Positions 8,200-18,238 of a DNA stretch of 64,000 nucleotides are shown here, piece after piece. The notes under the pieces are model-generated. The model saw only the letters and a program-made list of their open reading frames with translations. It was not told where the DNA came from and did no database searches. The position numbers and the translations under genes are program-made. The number at the start of each line of letters is the position of its first letter. The first letter of the stretch is position 1. Source of the stretch: Gordonibacter pamelaeae (GTDB lineage: Bacteria > Actinomycetota > Coriobacteriia > Coriobacteriales > Eggerthellaceae); the NCBI RefSeq assembly GCF_042665095.1, contig NZ_JBHTBV010000009.1, one strand, 5' to 3'.

Positions 8200-11100
8200 A
8201 TGGGATCTATGGACATCGACCGGCGCACGTTCGTCGGCGCGATGGGCGCCCTGGGCGCGCTGTCGGCCGCGCTCGGCAGCCAGCCGCGCGCGGCCGTTGC
8301 GGCCGAGTCGGCGTTCCCGGCACCGGCCAAGGGCAAGCCCGTCGAGGCGAGCGTCGACCCGAAGACCGGCGACGTGACCGTCAACGAGGACGTGGTCGTG
8401 CGCTATTCCGGCTGCGTGGGGTGCTACTGCTCGTGCGGCAACCGCGTGAAGCTCGACCGCGAGACGGGCAGCGTGCTGGGCGTGGGCGGCAACCCCTACA
8501 ACCCGGCCGATGCGTACCCGTTCCTGGACTTCGAGGCGCCCCTCACCGAGGCGTACCAGTCCTTGAGCTACGCCAACGGCAAGGGCAACCAGCTGCGCGG
8601 CACCGTGTGCGGCCGCGGCAACGGCACGTTGGACGGCTACACCCAGCCCGACCGCATCACCGTGCCGCTCAAGCGCGCCGGCAAGCGCGGCGAGGGCAAG
8701 TGGAAGGCCATCGGCTGGGACCAGCTCATCAAGGAGGTCACGGAAGGCGGCAAGCTGTTCGCCGAGATCGGCGAGGACCGCGAGGTCATGGGCTTCAAGG
8801 AGCTCCATGACACGAAGACGCCGATGAACCCCGACGAGCCGGGCCTCGGCCCCGTGTCCAACCAGCTGGTCATGCTGGGCAGCCGCTCGGACGGCCGCGG
8901 CAACTTTAGCAGCCGCTTCGCCTCGACGTTCGGCACGATCAACGCCTACGGGCACGCCAGCAGTTGAGCGGTCGCCAACTCAGCGAGTTCGCTGGCACAA
9001 GCAGGTAAGAACGGCCTCACCCCCGAGCCGGAGGAGGCCGAGTACGCAATCTGGCTGGGCGCCTTCCCGGGCGGCAGCATGATCAACTTCCAGAGCTCCG
9101 GCAAGCGCACGCTCAAGAACCTCGCGGCCGGGAAGCTCAAGATCGACGTGCTCGACTGCACGCTCGCCAACGGTTCCGTGACGCCCACCATCCCGGGCAT
9201 CAACTGGATACCCATCAAGCCCGCCACGAACGCCGCGTTCTGCGCCGCGCTCGTGCAGAAGATCATCGCCGACAAGACCTACAACGCCGACGCCATCTCC
9301 TTCACCACCCAGAAGGCGGCCGTCGAGGGCGGGTACGGCGCCTACACGAACGCCACGTACCTGGTCATCGTCGACGAGAACCATCCGAACTACCGCAAGC
9401 TCATGCGCGCGGCGGATGCGGGCATCGACGCGCCCGAGGAGAAGGACAAGGACGGCAAGGCGGTCGAGCAGTACGTGGTCATCGACGCTGCCACCGGGCA
9501 GCCGGCGCTGCACTCCGCGTGCAGCAAGGGCACGCTCGAGTTCGAGGGCGAGGTGAACGGCGTCGCGGTGCGCACCGGCTTCTCGCTCCTCACCGAGACG
9601 GTGAACGAGTACACCATGGACGAGTACGCCGAGATCACCGGCGTGTCCGTGGAGGACCTGGAGCGCATTGCCCGCGAGTACACCTCGCACGGCACCCGCG
9701 TGGGCATCTGCCACAAGGGCGGCTCGGCTGCCTCGGTCAACGGCATCGACACGGTCATGGGGGCCGCGGTGCTCCATGCCATCGTGGGCGCGAACCAGAT
9801 GATCGGCGGCAACGCCCCCAACAGCCCGGCACCTACGACGACGGGCAACGGCAAGCGCTACAAGCTGGGCGCCATCGAGGGCAAGCCCGACGTCTCCACG
9901 AAGAACGCGTGCTACATCTCGCGCACGGTGAAGGCCTGGAAGAAGACCGACGAGTACAAGAATCGCGTGGCGGCCGGCGAGAAGGACCCCAAGCCGCTCA
10001 TGCCCTGGTTCGCCAACGGCGCGGCCTCCGACAGCCAGGCGCTGCTCTCCATCGTGAACAAGTACCCCTACCAGGCGAAGATCCTCACCTCCTTCATGTG
10101 CAACACGATCCAGGCCACGCCGGGCGCCATGCGCGACGAGGTCGTGGAGCGTTTGTGCGACCCCGAGGTGCTGCCGCTGCACATCGTGTGCGACGTGTTC
10201 GTGGGCGAGCACGCCCAGTACGCCGACTACATCGTGCCCGACGTCACCCCCTACGAGAGCTTCGGCCTGCCCACCACGGGCACCACGTTCACCGGCTACG
10301 GCACCACCGTGCGCTGGCAGGTGAAGGAGCCGGAGAGCATGAAGCTGGCCGACGGGCGCCATGCCAGCTGGGAGACGTTCCTGGCCGACGTGGCCGAGGC
10401 GTGCGGTCTGCCCGGATGGGGCGAGGGCGCCATCAAGGATGTGGACGGCAAGGCGTGGCCGCTGCGCGATGCCGCCGACTTCTACCTGAAGGCGGTCGCG
10501 AACCTGGCCTACGCCGAGGAGCCGGTGGCCGACATCGACGCGCAGGAAGCGCACCTCCAGGGCCTCGACGAGCTGCCCGACAGCTTCAAGGCGGCCGTGT
10601 CCGACGAGGAGTGGCCCAAGGTGCAGAGCGTGCTCTCGCGCGGAGGGCGCTACTGGCCCATGTCCTACGTGCACGACGCCGACGGGAGGCGCAGCCGCGG
10701 GTACCAGGACGAGAACCAGGCGTACTTCTACAGCGAGAAGCGCGCGACGAACAGGAACTGCTACTCGGGAAAGCAGCTGCCCGGCACGCTGCGCTACAAC
10801 CCCGAGACGTTCACCGACCTGTCGCCCATGGAGGACCACTTCTCGCGCGAGGAGTACCCGTTCGGCGCCTCGGAGCACAAGCCGCGCTTCCGCTCCATCT
10901 CCATGCTGTCGAACAGCCCGGTCATGCGCGACCTGTGCAGCCACAACTACATCGAGCTCAACCGCGAGGACGCGGCCGAGCTGGGCATCAAGGACGGCGA
11001 CTTGGTACGCGCCACCACGCCGCTCGGCGACGTGAGCGAGGGCGTCGCCATGGTGCGCGCCGGACAGGTGAAGGGCGCGTTCGCCCTCGCGTTCGGCTAC

Positions 11101-11310
11101 GAGCACCAGAACTACGGCGCCCAGGACATCGAGGTGGACGGCAAGGCCACGAAGGGCGACCCGGCCATCGCGGCAGGCGTGCGCATCCACCAGATGCTCG
11201 ACCCCACGGTCACGGGCGTCACCGGCGACGACGTCATCAGCATCATCGCCGAGAACGACGCGGCGTCGCCCGGCCGTTGCGGCGGCATGTTCAAAATCGA
11301 GAAGGCTTAA
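8200..11310 (+). CDS. TtrA-like molybdopterin oxidoreductase, selenoprotein (Sec at residue 256, TGA 8965-8967)
   Basis: Read through one in-frame TGA, this is a 1036-residue DMSO-reductase-family catalytic subunit. Residues 1-35 are a Tat signal (DRRTFVGA). C72, C75, C79 and C137 should bind a 4Fe-4S cluster. Aligned by eye to Salmonella TtrA (KRGEGKW, then a GPK/GPV-SNQ block), the TGA falls on the cysteine that coordinates Mo in the family. The frame is open on both sides with unbroken homology, and a SECIS-like hairpin follows. Start ATG 8200 has GGAGGAGGAG upstream. It should reduce (or oxidise) a small sulfur or other oxyanion outside the membrane; the substrate cannot be named. Operon: Fe-S, NrfD and TorD genes follow. 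Confidence 0.88.
8968..9000 (+). promoter_or_regulatory. SECIS element of selenoprotein gene 1
   Basis: Directly after the TGA, CAGCG (8981-8985) pairs with CGCTG (8990-8994) around the loop AGUU. Counting the U of UGA as 1, the loop G and U are nucleotides 23 and 24. These are the same numbers as the SelB-contacting G23/U24 of the E. coli fdhF SECIS, as I recall that element. The upper stem pairs also align position by position. This matches the bacterial SelB-dependent type. Confidence 0.8.
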
Positions 11311-11324
11311 GGGGGTAAGCGATC

Positions 11325-11948
11325 ATGAACGAGAAAAAGCTTGGCATGCTGATCGATCTCTCCCTGTGCATCGGCTGCAACGCGTGCACCGTGGCCTGCA
11401 AGCGCGAGAACGACGTGCCCCTGGGCGCGTTCAACACCTGGATCGAGAGCTTCGACGTGGAGCGTCCCGACGGGCGCATCGCCCGCGCGAACGTGCCCAA
11501 GCAGTGCAACCACTGCGCCGACGCGCCCTGCGTGAAGGTGTGCCCCACGGGCGCGAGCTACCGCGCCGAGGACGGCACGGTGCAGATCGACCAGGACAGG
11601 TGCATCGGCTGCAAGTACTGCATGGCGGCGTGCCCGTACCAGGTGCGCTACCAGGTGGAGACCGGCGAGGTGCAGAAGTGCACGTTCTGCCATCACCGCA
11701 CGGGCGTGGGCCTGCTGCCCGCCTGCGTGGGCACGTGCGTGGGCTACGCCCGCACCTTCGGCGACCTGAACGACCCGGAGAGCGACATCTCGAAGCGCCT
11801 GGCCGAGGCGAACGGCGGCGACGTCCTGTACGAGGACCTGGGGCTTAACCCCTCGCTGTACTATATCGGACTCAAGGAAACCGAGGCCATGCCGGTCGCG
11901 TCCGCCATCCACCGCGGCGGCAACGTCATGAAGCCGTACGAGGGGTGA
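11325..11948 (+). CDS. TtrB-like 4Fe-4S electron-transfer subunit, locus 1
   Basis: A 207-residue protein with four cysteine groups typical of DmsB/TtrB/NrfC subunits: C15-C18-C21-C25 (CIGCNACTVAC), CNHCADAPCVKVC near 62, CIGCKYCMAAC near 95, and CTFCHHRTG...CVGTC near 120-140. They should hold four 4Fe-4S clusters that pass electrons between the NrfD membrane subunit and the catalytic subunit. No signal peptide is present, so it would ride with the Tat-exported catalytic subunit. It starts 14 nt after the catalytic gene behind AAGGGGG. Intact, unlike its paralogue at 18239. Confidence 0.92.
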   Translation: MNEKKLGMLIDLSLCIGCNACTVACKRENDVPLGAFNTWIESFDVERPDGRIARANVPKQCNHCADAPCVKVCPTGASYRAEDGTVQIDQDRCIGCKYCMAACPYQVRYQVETGEVQKCTFCHHRTGVGLLPACVGTCVGYARTFGDLNDPESDISKRLAEANGGDVLYEDLGLNPSLYYIGLKETEAMPVASAIHRGGNVMKPYEG

Positions 11949-11953
11949 TGAAG

Positions 11954-12898
11954 ATGGTTTGGGATGCATTCATAGCTGTTTACCTGTTCCTGGCCGGCCT
12001 GGGTGCCGGGGCGTTCGTCCTAGGCGCGCTCACGAACTGGGCCAAGACCCCGGCGCCGCGCATGAAGAGGATCGCGTTCGTCATCGCGCCGGTGGCCGTG
12101 GCCGTGGGCACGCTCGTGCTGGTGGTCGATGCGAAGGCCGGGTTCGCCAACCCGCTGCGCTTCTTCCTGCTGGTTTCCAACCTGAACTCCGTCATGGCCT
12201 GGGGCGTCATCATCTTGAGCGTGTTCTTGGCGGTGAGCGTGGTGGACTTGGTGCTGCTGCTCGTGCGCAAGAAGACGCCGAAGGCGCTCGACGTGGTCGG
12301 CATGGTGCTGGCCGTGTGCGTGGCCGCCTACACGGGCGTGCTGCTGGGCGACGCGGGCCTCGCGTTCCCGCTTTGGAACATGGCCATCCTGCCGTTGCTG
12401 TTCGTGGTGTCGGCCGCTTCCACCGGCATCGCCGCGGTGCTGCTGGTCACGTACCTTGCGGCGCCCGACGAGGTGGAGGCTCTGCCGTTCCTGCCCAAGG
12501 CGGGGCTCGTCCTGCCGGTGCTGGAGCTGGTGCTCGTGGCCGTGCTGCTGGGCGTGACGGCCGGCTCGTCGGGCTCGGCGGCTGCAGCCGGCGCGGCCTC
12601 GGTGGCGAATCTCGTGTCCGGCGCCTACGCCGTGCCGTTCTGGCTCGGGTTCGTGGTGGTGGGCTTGGTGCTGCCGTTCGCGCTCGAGCTCGCGCGGCAT
12701 CGTGGTGCAGGCGCGCCGAAGGCTGCTGCGGTCGTTGGCGCTGCCGCACCGGGCGCCGGTTCGGACGGCTCCGCTGCCGCCGCAGCGGCCGGCTCGGGCA
12801 AGGCGCTCGCCCTCGTGGGCGAGGCCGGCGTGCTCGTGGGCGGCTTCATGCTGCGCTACCTGGTGATCATGGCCGCGCTGGCGGTCGTGTTCGCCTAG
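11954..12898 (+). CDS. NrfD/TtrC-like quinol-oxidising membrane subunit, locus 1
   Basis: A ~314-residue integral membrane protein with about eight hydrophobic helices; it begins VWDAFIAVYLFLAGLGAGAF, the usual NrfD/PsrC entry helix. Such subunits exchange electrons with the menaquinone pool and anchor the Fe-S and catalytic subunits. ATG 11954 is chosen by comparison with the paralogue at 18862, which also begins MVWD; ATG 11948, overlapping the upstream stop, is an alternative. An Ala-rich loop around residues 255-280 is longer than in the paralogue. Confidence 0.88.
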   Translation: MVWDAFIAVYLFLAGLGAGAFVLGALTNWAKTPAPRMKRIAFVIAPVAVAVGTLVLVVDAKAGFANPLRFFLLVSNLNSVMAWGVIILSVFLAVSVVDLVLLLVRKKTPKALDVVGMVLAVCVAAYTGVLLGDAGLAFPLWNMAILPLLFVVSAASTGIAAVLLVTYLAAPDEVEALPFLPKAGLVLPVLELVLVAVLLGVTAGSSGSAAAAGAASVANLVSGAYAVPFWLGFVVVGLVLPFALELARHRGAGAPKAAAVVGAAAPGAGSDGSAAAAAAGSGKALALVGEAGVLVGGFMLRYLVIMAALAVVFA

Positions 12899-12913
12899 CG
12901 TATGCTATGCTGG

Positions 12914-13000
12914 GGGCGGGGGCCTGCGGGCCCTCGCCCCCGCCCGTCTTGCCCGGCACGGCCGGCGGACGCTCGGGAGGGCGCCCGCCGGCCGTGCCGG
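12914..13000 (+). terminator. Two strong hairpins between NrfD and TorD genes, locus 1
   Basis: First stem GGGCGGGGGC (12914-12923) with GCCCCCGCCC (12936-12945). Second stem CCGGCACGGCCGGCGG (12953-12968) with its exact complement at 12985-13000 around a 16-nt loop. There is no T-tract beyond a short GTTTTCC later. They may attenuate or protect the message so that less chaperone than enzyme is made. The second locus has only 26 nt at this place and no hairpin. Confidence 0.6.
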
Positions 13001-13038
13001 ACGGACCCGTTTTCCCCAAGGCAATGGAGGTACTTCCC

Positions 13039-13671
13039 GTGGACGATGCAACGCCCCTTTCTTCCGATGAGCTGCGCGGCTTCGCCGTCATCGCCGAGGC
13101 CTGCGCCGAGGCGTTCCTGAACGAGCCCTCCGCGCAGATCGTGGACGACGTGGCCCGCGTGGCGCAGGCGCTCGGCGACGGCCGCTTCGACGGCGTCGTG
13201 GCCGACGAGGCGCTGCGGCAGCGCTACAGCGAGCGCTTCTTCGTGCCCACGAGCCCGCTCTACGTTCCGCTCTCCGAGTGCAGCGTGCGCGGTGCGGCCG
13301 GAGAGGGGGGCCGCGTGCGGTACGCGCCCGCCTCGGGCGCCCAGGCCGACCACGTGCTGAAGTGCTACCGGGCCGTCGGCTTCGACTACCGGGCGCTTGC
13401 GGGATTCGGCCCGGCCGTGGGCAGCCTGCACCCCGACTCGCTGGCCGCCGAGCTCGCGTTCATGGCGTTTTTGGCCCGCGCGGCCTCCGAAGCGGCGGGG
13501 GATGACCCGGCGGCGTCCGGGCGCGCGGCGGAGCTGCTGTGCCAGTTCGCCCGCGAGCATGCGAACGCGTGGCTGCCGAAGGCCGCCCGCCTGCTGGCGG
13601 CCGGCGACGACGACCTCTACGCCCGCGCCGCCGCCCTGGCCGCCGATGCGGTTGGGTCGATCGCCGGGTAG
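13039..13671 (+). CDS. TorD/NarJ-family maturation chaperone, locus 1
   Basis: A 210-residue helical protein related to its paralogue at 19770 throughout (for example RYSERFFVPTSPLYVPLSE, FDYRALAGF, and an AREH...W near the C-terminus). TorD-family proteins bind the Tat signal and apo-form of a specific molybdoenzyme and help insert the cofactor before export. GTG 13039 has GGAGG 8 nt upstream; an ATG at 13024 would place that site inside the gene. It is the last gene of the operon, and its stop is 9 nt from the remains of the convergent regulator gene. Confidence 0.85.
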   Translation: MDDATPLSSDELRGFAVIAEACAEAFLNEPSAQIVDDVARVAQALGDGRFDGVVADEALRQRYSERFFVPTSPLYVPLSECSVRGAAGEGGRVRYAPASGAQADHVLKCYRAVGFDYRALAGFGPAVGSLHPDSLAAELAFMAFLARAASEAAGDDPAASGRAAELLCQFAREHANAWLPKAARLLAAGDDDLYARAAALAADAVGSIAG

Positions 13672-14885
13672 GCTTGCCCTTCGCGAAGATGCTGCGCACG
13701 TGCGTGCTCACCGTGTTGATGGACACCACGAGCTCGTCGCGGATGAACGGCCTGCTGCGGCCTTCGAGCAGCAGGGCGGCCACGTCCGTCTCGCGCTCGG
13801 TGAGGCCGAACCGGTTTTGCAGGTCGACGGCCTCGTCCAGGAAGATCGCCTCGGGCGCGGCCCGCGAGGCGGACGCGGCCTTCGGGTCCTCGGGCGCTCG
13901 GCCGCGTGGGGCGTGGCTGCCGTGGAACACCCAGTTCGGGTTGAATCCCGTGGCCATGGCCACGAACACCACGAGCGACATGAGCGCGATCGACAAGGCG
14001 ACGATGCCCTGCATGTCGAGCGACTTCACGGCGAACAGGCCGCCGAGGCTGCCGAGGAAGATGCCCGCGCCCTCGCCAAGCGCATAGCGGCTGAACAGAT
14101 CCACCGTGCCGCCGCCCTTGCGTCGAAGGTACTTGCATGCGCCGATCCAGCATCCGAACTGAACGCCGAACATGCCGAGGAAGTTGATGGCATAGGCCAG
14201 GATGCGCAGATCGACGTTGCCGTAGTCGATGATGATGGGCACGTAGCTCAGCATGAACAGCGGCAGGCTCCACCGGTACGCCAACGACACGTTCAGGTAG
14301 CGTGACATGCGCATGCACAGCAGCAGCATGACGAGCGACGTCACGCAGGCGAACGAGAACGGGATGAGGTAGTGGGTGAACCGGTTGCCCGACAGCTCGG
14401 GCGTGGAGAGGACGCGGAAGAACGCGATCTGCACCCATGAGGCGAACGCGAGCAGGGTGAACGATCGCAGCCCGCGATGGCCCGCCGCGCGGCCCTCCGC
14501 CCCGGCGTCAAAGGGAGGGCATGCATCGCCGCCGCGCGCAAGGTGCATGGAGCCGAAGCACATGGCGGCCACGAGCAAAAGCACGACGAGGCCGCTTTCC
14601 TTCGTGAGGAGGATGACGAAGTACAGCAAGAACGTGCAGCAGGCGATCGACTCCGGGCAGCTTGCGCGCGATCAGCATGCCCGCGATGCCGCCGAGCGCC
14701 TCGAACAGGCCGCAGGTGAGCCAGATATGCTCCAGGTGGTACGTGGTCGGCACGCAGGCGATGGGCTCCTTGGCCGAGGACAGCCCGCAACCGAACAGGG
14801 CGCAGTGCACCCACGCAAGAAAAAGCGCGAAGCCGATGGTCTCGCGCCAATGGGCCGATAGATTTTCACGGAAACGATCGATCAT
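13672..14885 (-). pseudogene. Broken membrane/LuxR-type regulator of locus 2
   Basis: A paralogue of the regulator at 6447-7955, damaged twice. The N-terminal part (start 14885, GAGGGAGGGG site) runs normally to KLP near residue 75. Then about 75-80 codons are missing compared with the paralogue and the frame changes, continuing as LLYFVILL in another frame from about 14640. The helix-turn-helix is still readable (VSINTVSTHVRSIFAK) but the last ~23 residues are gone, and the frame runs into antisense torD sequence. An intact product cannot be made. Locus 2 may depend on the regulator of locus 1. Confidence 0.8.
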
Positions 14886-14963
14886 GCGCCCCTCCCTCGT
14901 ATGGCGTAAGTATACCGGAGCGCCCTTGCCTGCCACTGTCGAAGTTGCGCACCAACAAGTTCC

Positions 14964-15060
14964 CGATCAGGTAAAACGATAATTTCACCGGATTAGGTGA
15001 GGCGTTCACGTTCAGGGTTCCGGACTTCTCGATCCGCAAAACACCCCGATCAGGTGATGA
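14964..15060. promoter_or_regulatory. Candidate operator sites upstream of catalytic gene 2
   Basis: Three copies of a GATCAGGTGA-like word occur: CGATCAGGTAA (14964-14974), GGATTAGGTGA (14990-15000) and CGATCAGGTGA (15048-15058). The middle one is part of the imperfect palindrome TCACCGGATTAGGTGA (14985-15000). Order and spacing match the region before catalytic gene 1. Confidence 0.6.
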
Positions 15061-15131
15061 TCTGCGCCTGATTAATCCGTAGACTCCACTGCGTCGTATC
15101 CAAGGACAAGGAGAGAGGTAAGGAGGAGGAT

Positions 15132-18100
15132 ATGGTTCAAGCGAACATGGATCGAAGGACGTTCGTCGAGGCGCTCGGCGCCTTGGGAGCCCTGTCGATC
15201 GCCGGCGTGGGGATAGGGTCCCAGCCGTCCGTGGCGGTGGCTGCGGAATCGGCGTTCCCGCCGCCGCAGACCGGCAAGCCCGTCGAGGCGAAGGTCGATC
15301 CCAAGACGGGCGACGTGTCCGTCAACGAGGACGTGATCGTGCGCTACTCGGGATGCGTGGGATGCTACCAATCGTGCGGCAACCGCATCAAGCTCGACCG
15401 CGCTACCGGCCGGGTGCTCGGCGTGGGCGGCAACCCCTACAATCCGTCGGGCGCCGTCAAGCCGCTTCCGTTCGAAGCGCCGCTCGAGGAGGCGTACCGT
15501 TCCATGAGCTACGCCAACGGGGCGGGAAACCTCACGCGCGGCACGATCTGCGGGCGCGGGAACGGCACGCTCGACGCGGTCAGCCAGCCCGGGCGCATCA
15601 CCACGCCGCTCAAGCGCGCCGGCAAGCGCGGCGAGGGCAAGTGGAAGCCCATCGGCTGGGACCAGCTTCTCAAGGAGGTAACCGAGGGCGGCAAGCTGTT
15701 CGCCGAGATCGGGGAAGACCACGATATCGAGGGCTTCAAGGCCGTGCACGACACCGTCACGCCCATCAACCCCGAGCAGCCCGACCTGGGCCCGAAGTCC
15801 AACCAGATCATCATCTGGAACACGCGCGCCGACGGGCGTCGCCAGCTGAACGCGCGCTTCGCGCAGACCTTCGGCACGGTGAACAACTTCAGTCACAACT
15901 CCAGTTGAGGCGCTGCCGGCGGAGCGAGTTCGCTCTACAAGAACAGCAGCAATGGTTGCGGCCTCGATATCGACGAGTCCGAGTACATCCTTTGGAGCGG
16001 TGCCTTCCCCGGGGGCAACGGCGGGCTCCAGACGAACAGCAAGCACCTGATCCCCCGACTGCTCGACGGCTCTCTGAAGGTAGACGTTCTGGACCCGACT
16101 TTGGCGAACGGGCTCGTGACGCCCACGATGCCCGGTATCAACTGGATACCCATCAAGCCGGCGACCAACGGCGCGCTCTACGCCGCCATCGTGCAGATCA
16201 TGATGCGCGACAAGACCTACAACGCCGACGTCCTGTCCTTCCCCCAGCAGAAAGCGGCCGAGGCCGCCGGGTACGGGGCGTTCACCAACGCGGCCTATCT
16301 CGTCATCGTCGACGAGAACCATCCGAACTACCGCAAGCTCATGCGCGCGGCCGATGCCGGCATCGACGTGCCGGAGGAGAAGACGGCGGACGGCATGGCG
16401 GTGCAGCACTACGTGGTCATCGACGCCGAGACGAACGAGGCGGCGGCCCACACCTCCTGCGACAAGGCCGTCTTCGACTACGAGGGCGAGGTGAACGGCG
16501 TGAAGGTGCGCACCGGCTTCGCCATGATGCGCGATACGGTGAACGCCTACACGCTTGAAGAGTATGCCGAGATCACCGGCGTTCCCGTCGCGGAGATCGA
16601 GCGCATGGCGAAAGAGTACACCTCCCATGGCGTGAAGGTGAGCGTCAACGCCGGGGCGGGCTCCACCGCCGGCGTGAACGGGTTCGACACCCCGAACGGC
16701 CGCGAGGTGCTCCGCGCGCTGGTCGGCTCGAACCAGATGACAGGCGGCTCGTTCCCGTCCGGCATGCCGAACGTCGAGGGCAAGGGCGCGGCCCGGTACG
16801 ACCTGACCACGGTCAAGGGCCAGCCGGGCGTCACGACGAAGAACGCCACCATCCTGTCGCGCGGCGGCAAGGCATGGGAGAAGACCGACGAGTACAAGAA
16901 CCGGGTGGCCAAGGGCGAGAAGGACCCCAAGCCGATGCTGGAGTGGTTCACGACCGGCACGCAGTCCGACTCGCAGGCGCTCATGTCCGTGGTCAACCAG
17001 TACCCCTACCAGTGCAAGATCATGATGACCTGGATGTGCAACGTCATCCAGGCAACCCCGGGCGCCATGCGCGACGAGGTCGTCGAGCGTCTGAAGGACC
17101 CCGCGGTGCTTCCCCTGCACATCGTGTGCGACGTCGTCATCGGCGAGATGGCGCAGGTGGCCGACTACATCGTGCCCGACGTGACGCAGTACGAGAGCTT
17201 CGGCCTCCCCTCGGGCGGCGGCAGCTACGGCGCCGAGGTGCGCTGGCAGGCGAAGACGCCCGAGACCCCCGAGCTCGAGGACGGGAGCTACCTGTGCTGG
17301 GAGACGCTCCTGATCGACGTGGCGAAGGCGTGCGGCCTGCCCGGCTGGGGCGAGGACGCGATCCCCGATGCCGAGGGCGCCATGCACCCCTTCAACAATG
17401 CGGCCGATTACTATTTGAAGGCGGTGGCGAACCTCGCCTACGCCGACACGCCCGTCGCCGACATCGACGAGGCCGAGATGAGGCTGCAGGGGCTCGACGA
17501 GCTCCCCAGGAACTTCAAGGCCGCGGTGAGCGAGGAGGAGTGGCCGAAGGTCCTCAACGTGCTCTCGCGCGGGGGCCGTGCATGGCCCGACGAGTACGTC
17601 CGGGGCGCGGACGGGCGGTACCGGTTCCTGAAGCCCTTCGAGACCTACATCTACAACGAGAAGCGCGCGCTGATGACGAACTGCTACTCCGGCAAGCGCC
17701 TTCCCGCCACGCTTGGCTACAACCCCCCGATGTTCAGCGACCTGTCGCTCATGACGGACCACTATTCCGTCGAGGAGTTCCCGTTCACGAACTCCGAGCA
17801 CAAGCCCCGCTTCCGTTCCATCTCGATGCTCTCGAACAGCCCCATCATGCGCGATATCTGCGCGCACAACTACCTCGAGATCAACAAGGAGGACGCGGCG
17901 GAGCTCGGCATCAAGGACGGTGACACCGTGCGCGCCGTCACCCCGCTCGGGGACGTGTCCGAGGGCGAGGCGATGGTCCGCGGCGGCCAGGTGAAGGGCG
18001 CGTTCAGCGTGTCGTTCGGATACGGGCACAGCAATTACGGCGCGCAGGACATCGACATCGACGGCCAGGTGGCCAAGGGCAACCCGGCGATCGCCGCCGG

Positions 18101-18224
18101 CGTGCGCACGCACCAGATGCTGGACCCGCTCGTGTCGGTGGACGGCGTGCTCGGCATCCTCTCCGACCATGACGCGTCGAGCCCTGGGCGTTGCGGCAGC
18201 ATGTTCAAAATCGAGAAGGCGTAA
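15132..18224 (+). CDS. TtrA-like molybdopterin oxidoreductase, selenoprotein (Sec at residue 259, TGA 15906-15908)
   Basis: Second paralogue, 1030 residues when the TGA is read as Sec. Tat signal NMDRRTFVEALGALGAL at the start; 4Fe-4S ligands C75, C78, C82 and C140. The Sec follows SHNSS and aligns with the Mo-binding cysteine of TtrA and with the Sec of the first gene. No other stop interrupts the frame, and homology to gene 1 continues to the common C-terminal FKIEKA. The two proteins are clearly paralogous but have many substitutions, so substrate may differ. ATG 15132 follows AAGGAGGAGG. TtrA relationship is by eye; the substrate is not assigned. Confidence 0.88.
15909..15942 (+). promoter_or_regulatory. 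SECIS element of selenoprotein gene 2
   Basis: GAGCG (15922-15926) pairs with CGCTC (15931-15935) around AGUU. The loop G and U are at 15928-15929, nucleotides 23 and 24 counted from the UGA, identical to copy 1 and to the E. coli fdhF element. The stem bases differ from copy 1 by a compensated change (CAGCG/CGCTG versus GAGCG/CGCTC), which argues that pairing is selected. Confidence 0.8.
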
Positions 18225-18238
18225 GGGGGTATGCGATC

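Noticed and set aside
8965..8967. Reading the TGA as the end of one gene and the start of a second truncated gene (pseudogene or split subunits)
   Set aside because: The frame and homology continue directly after the TGA, a SECIS-like hairpin follows, and the paralogue has TGA at the same aligned codon.
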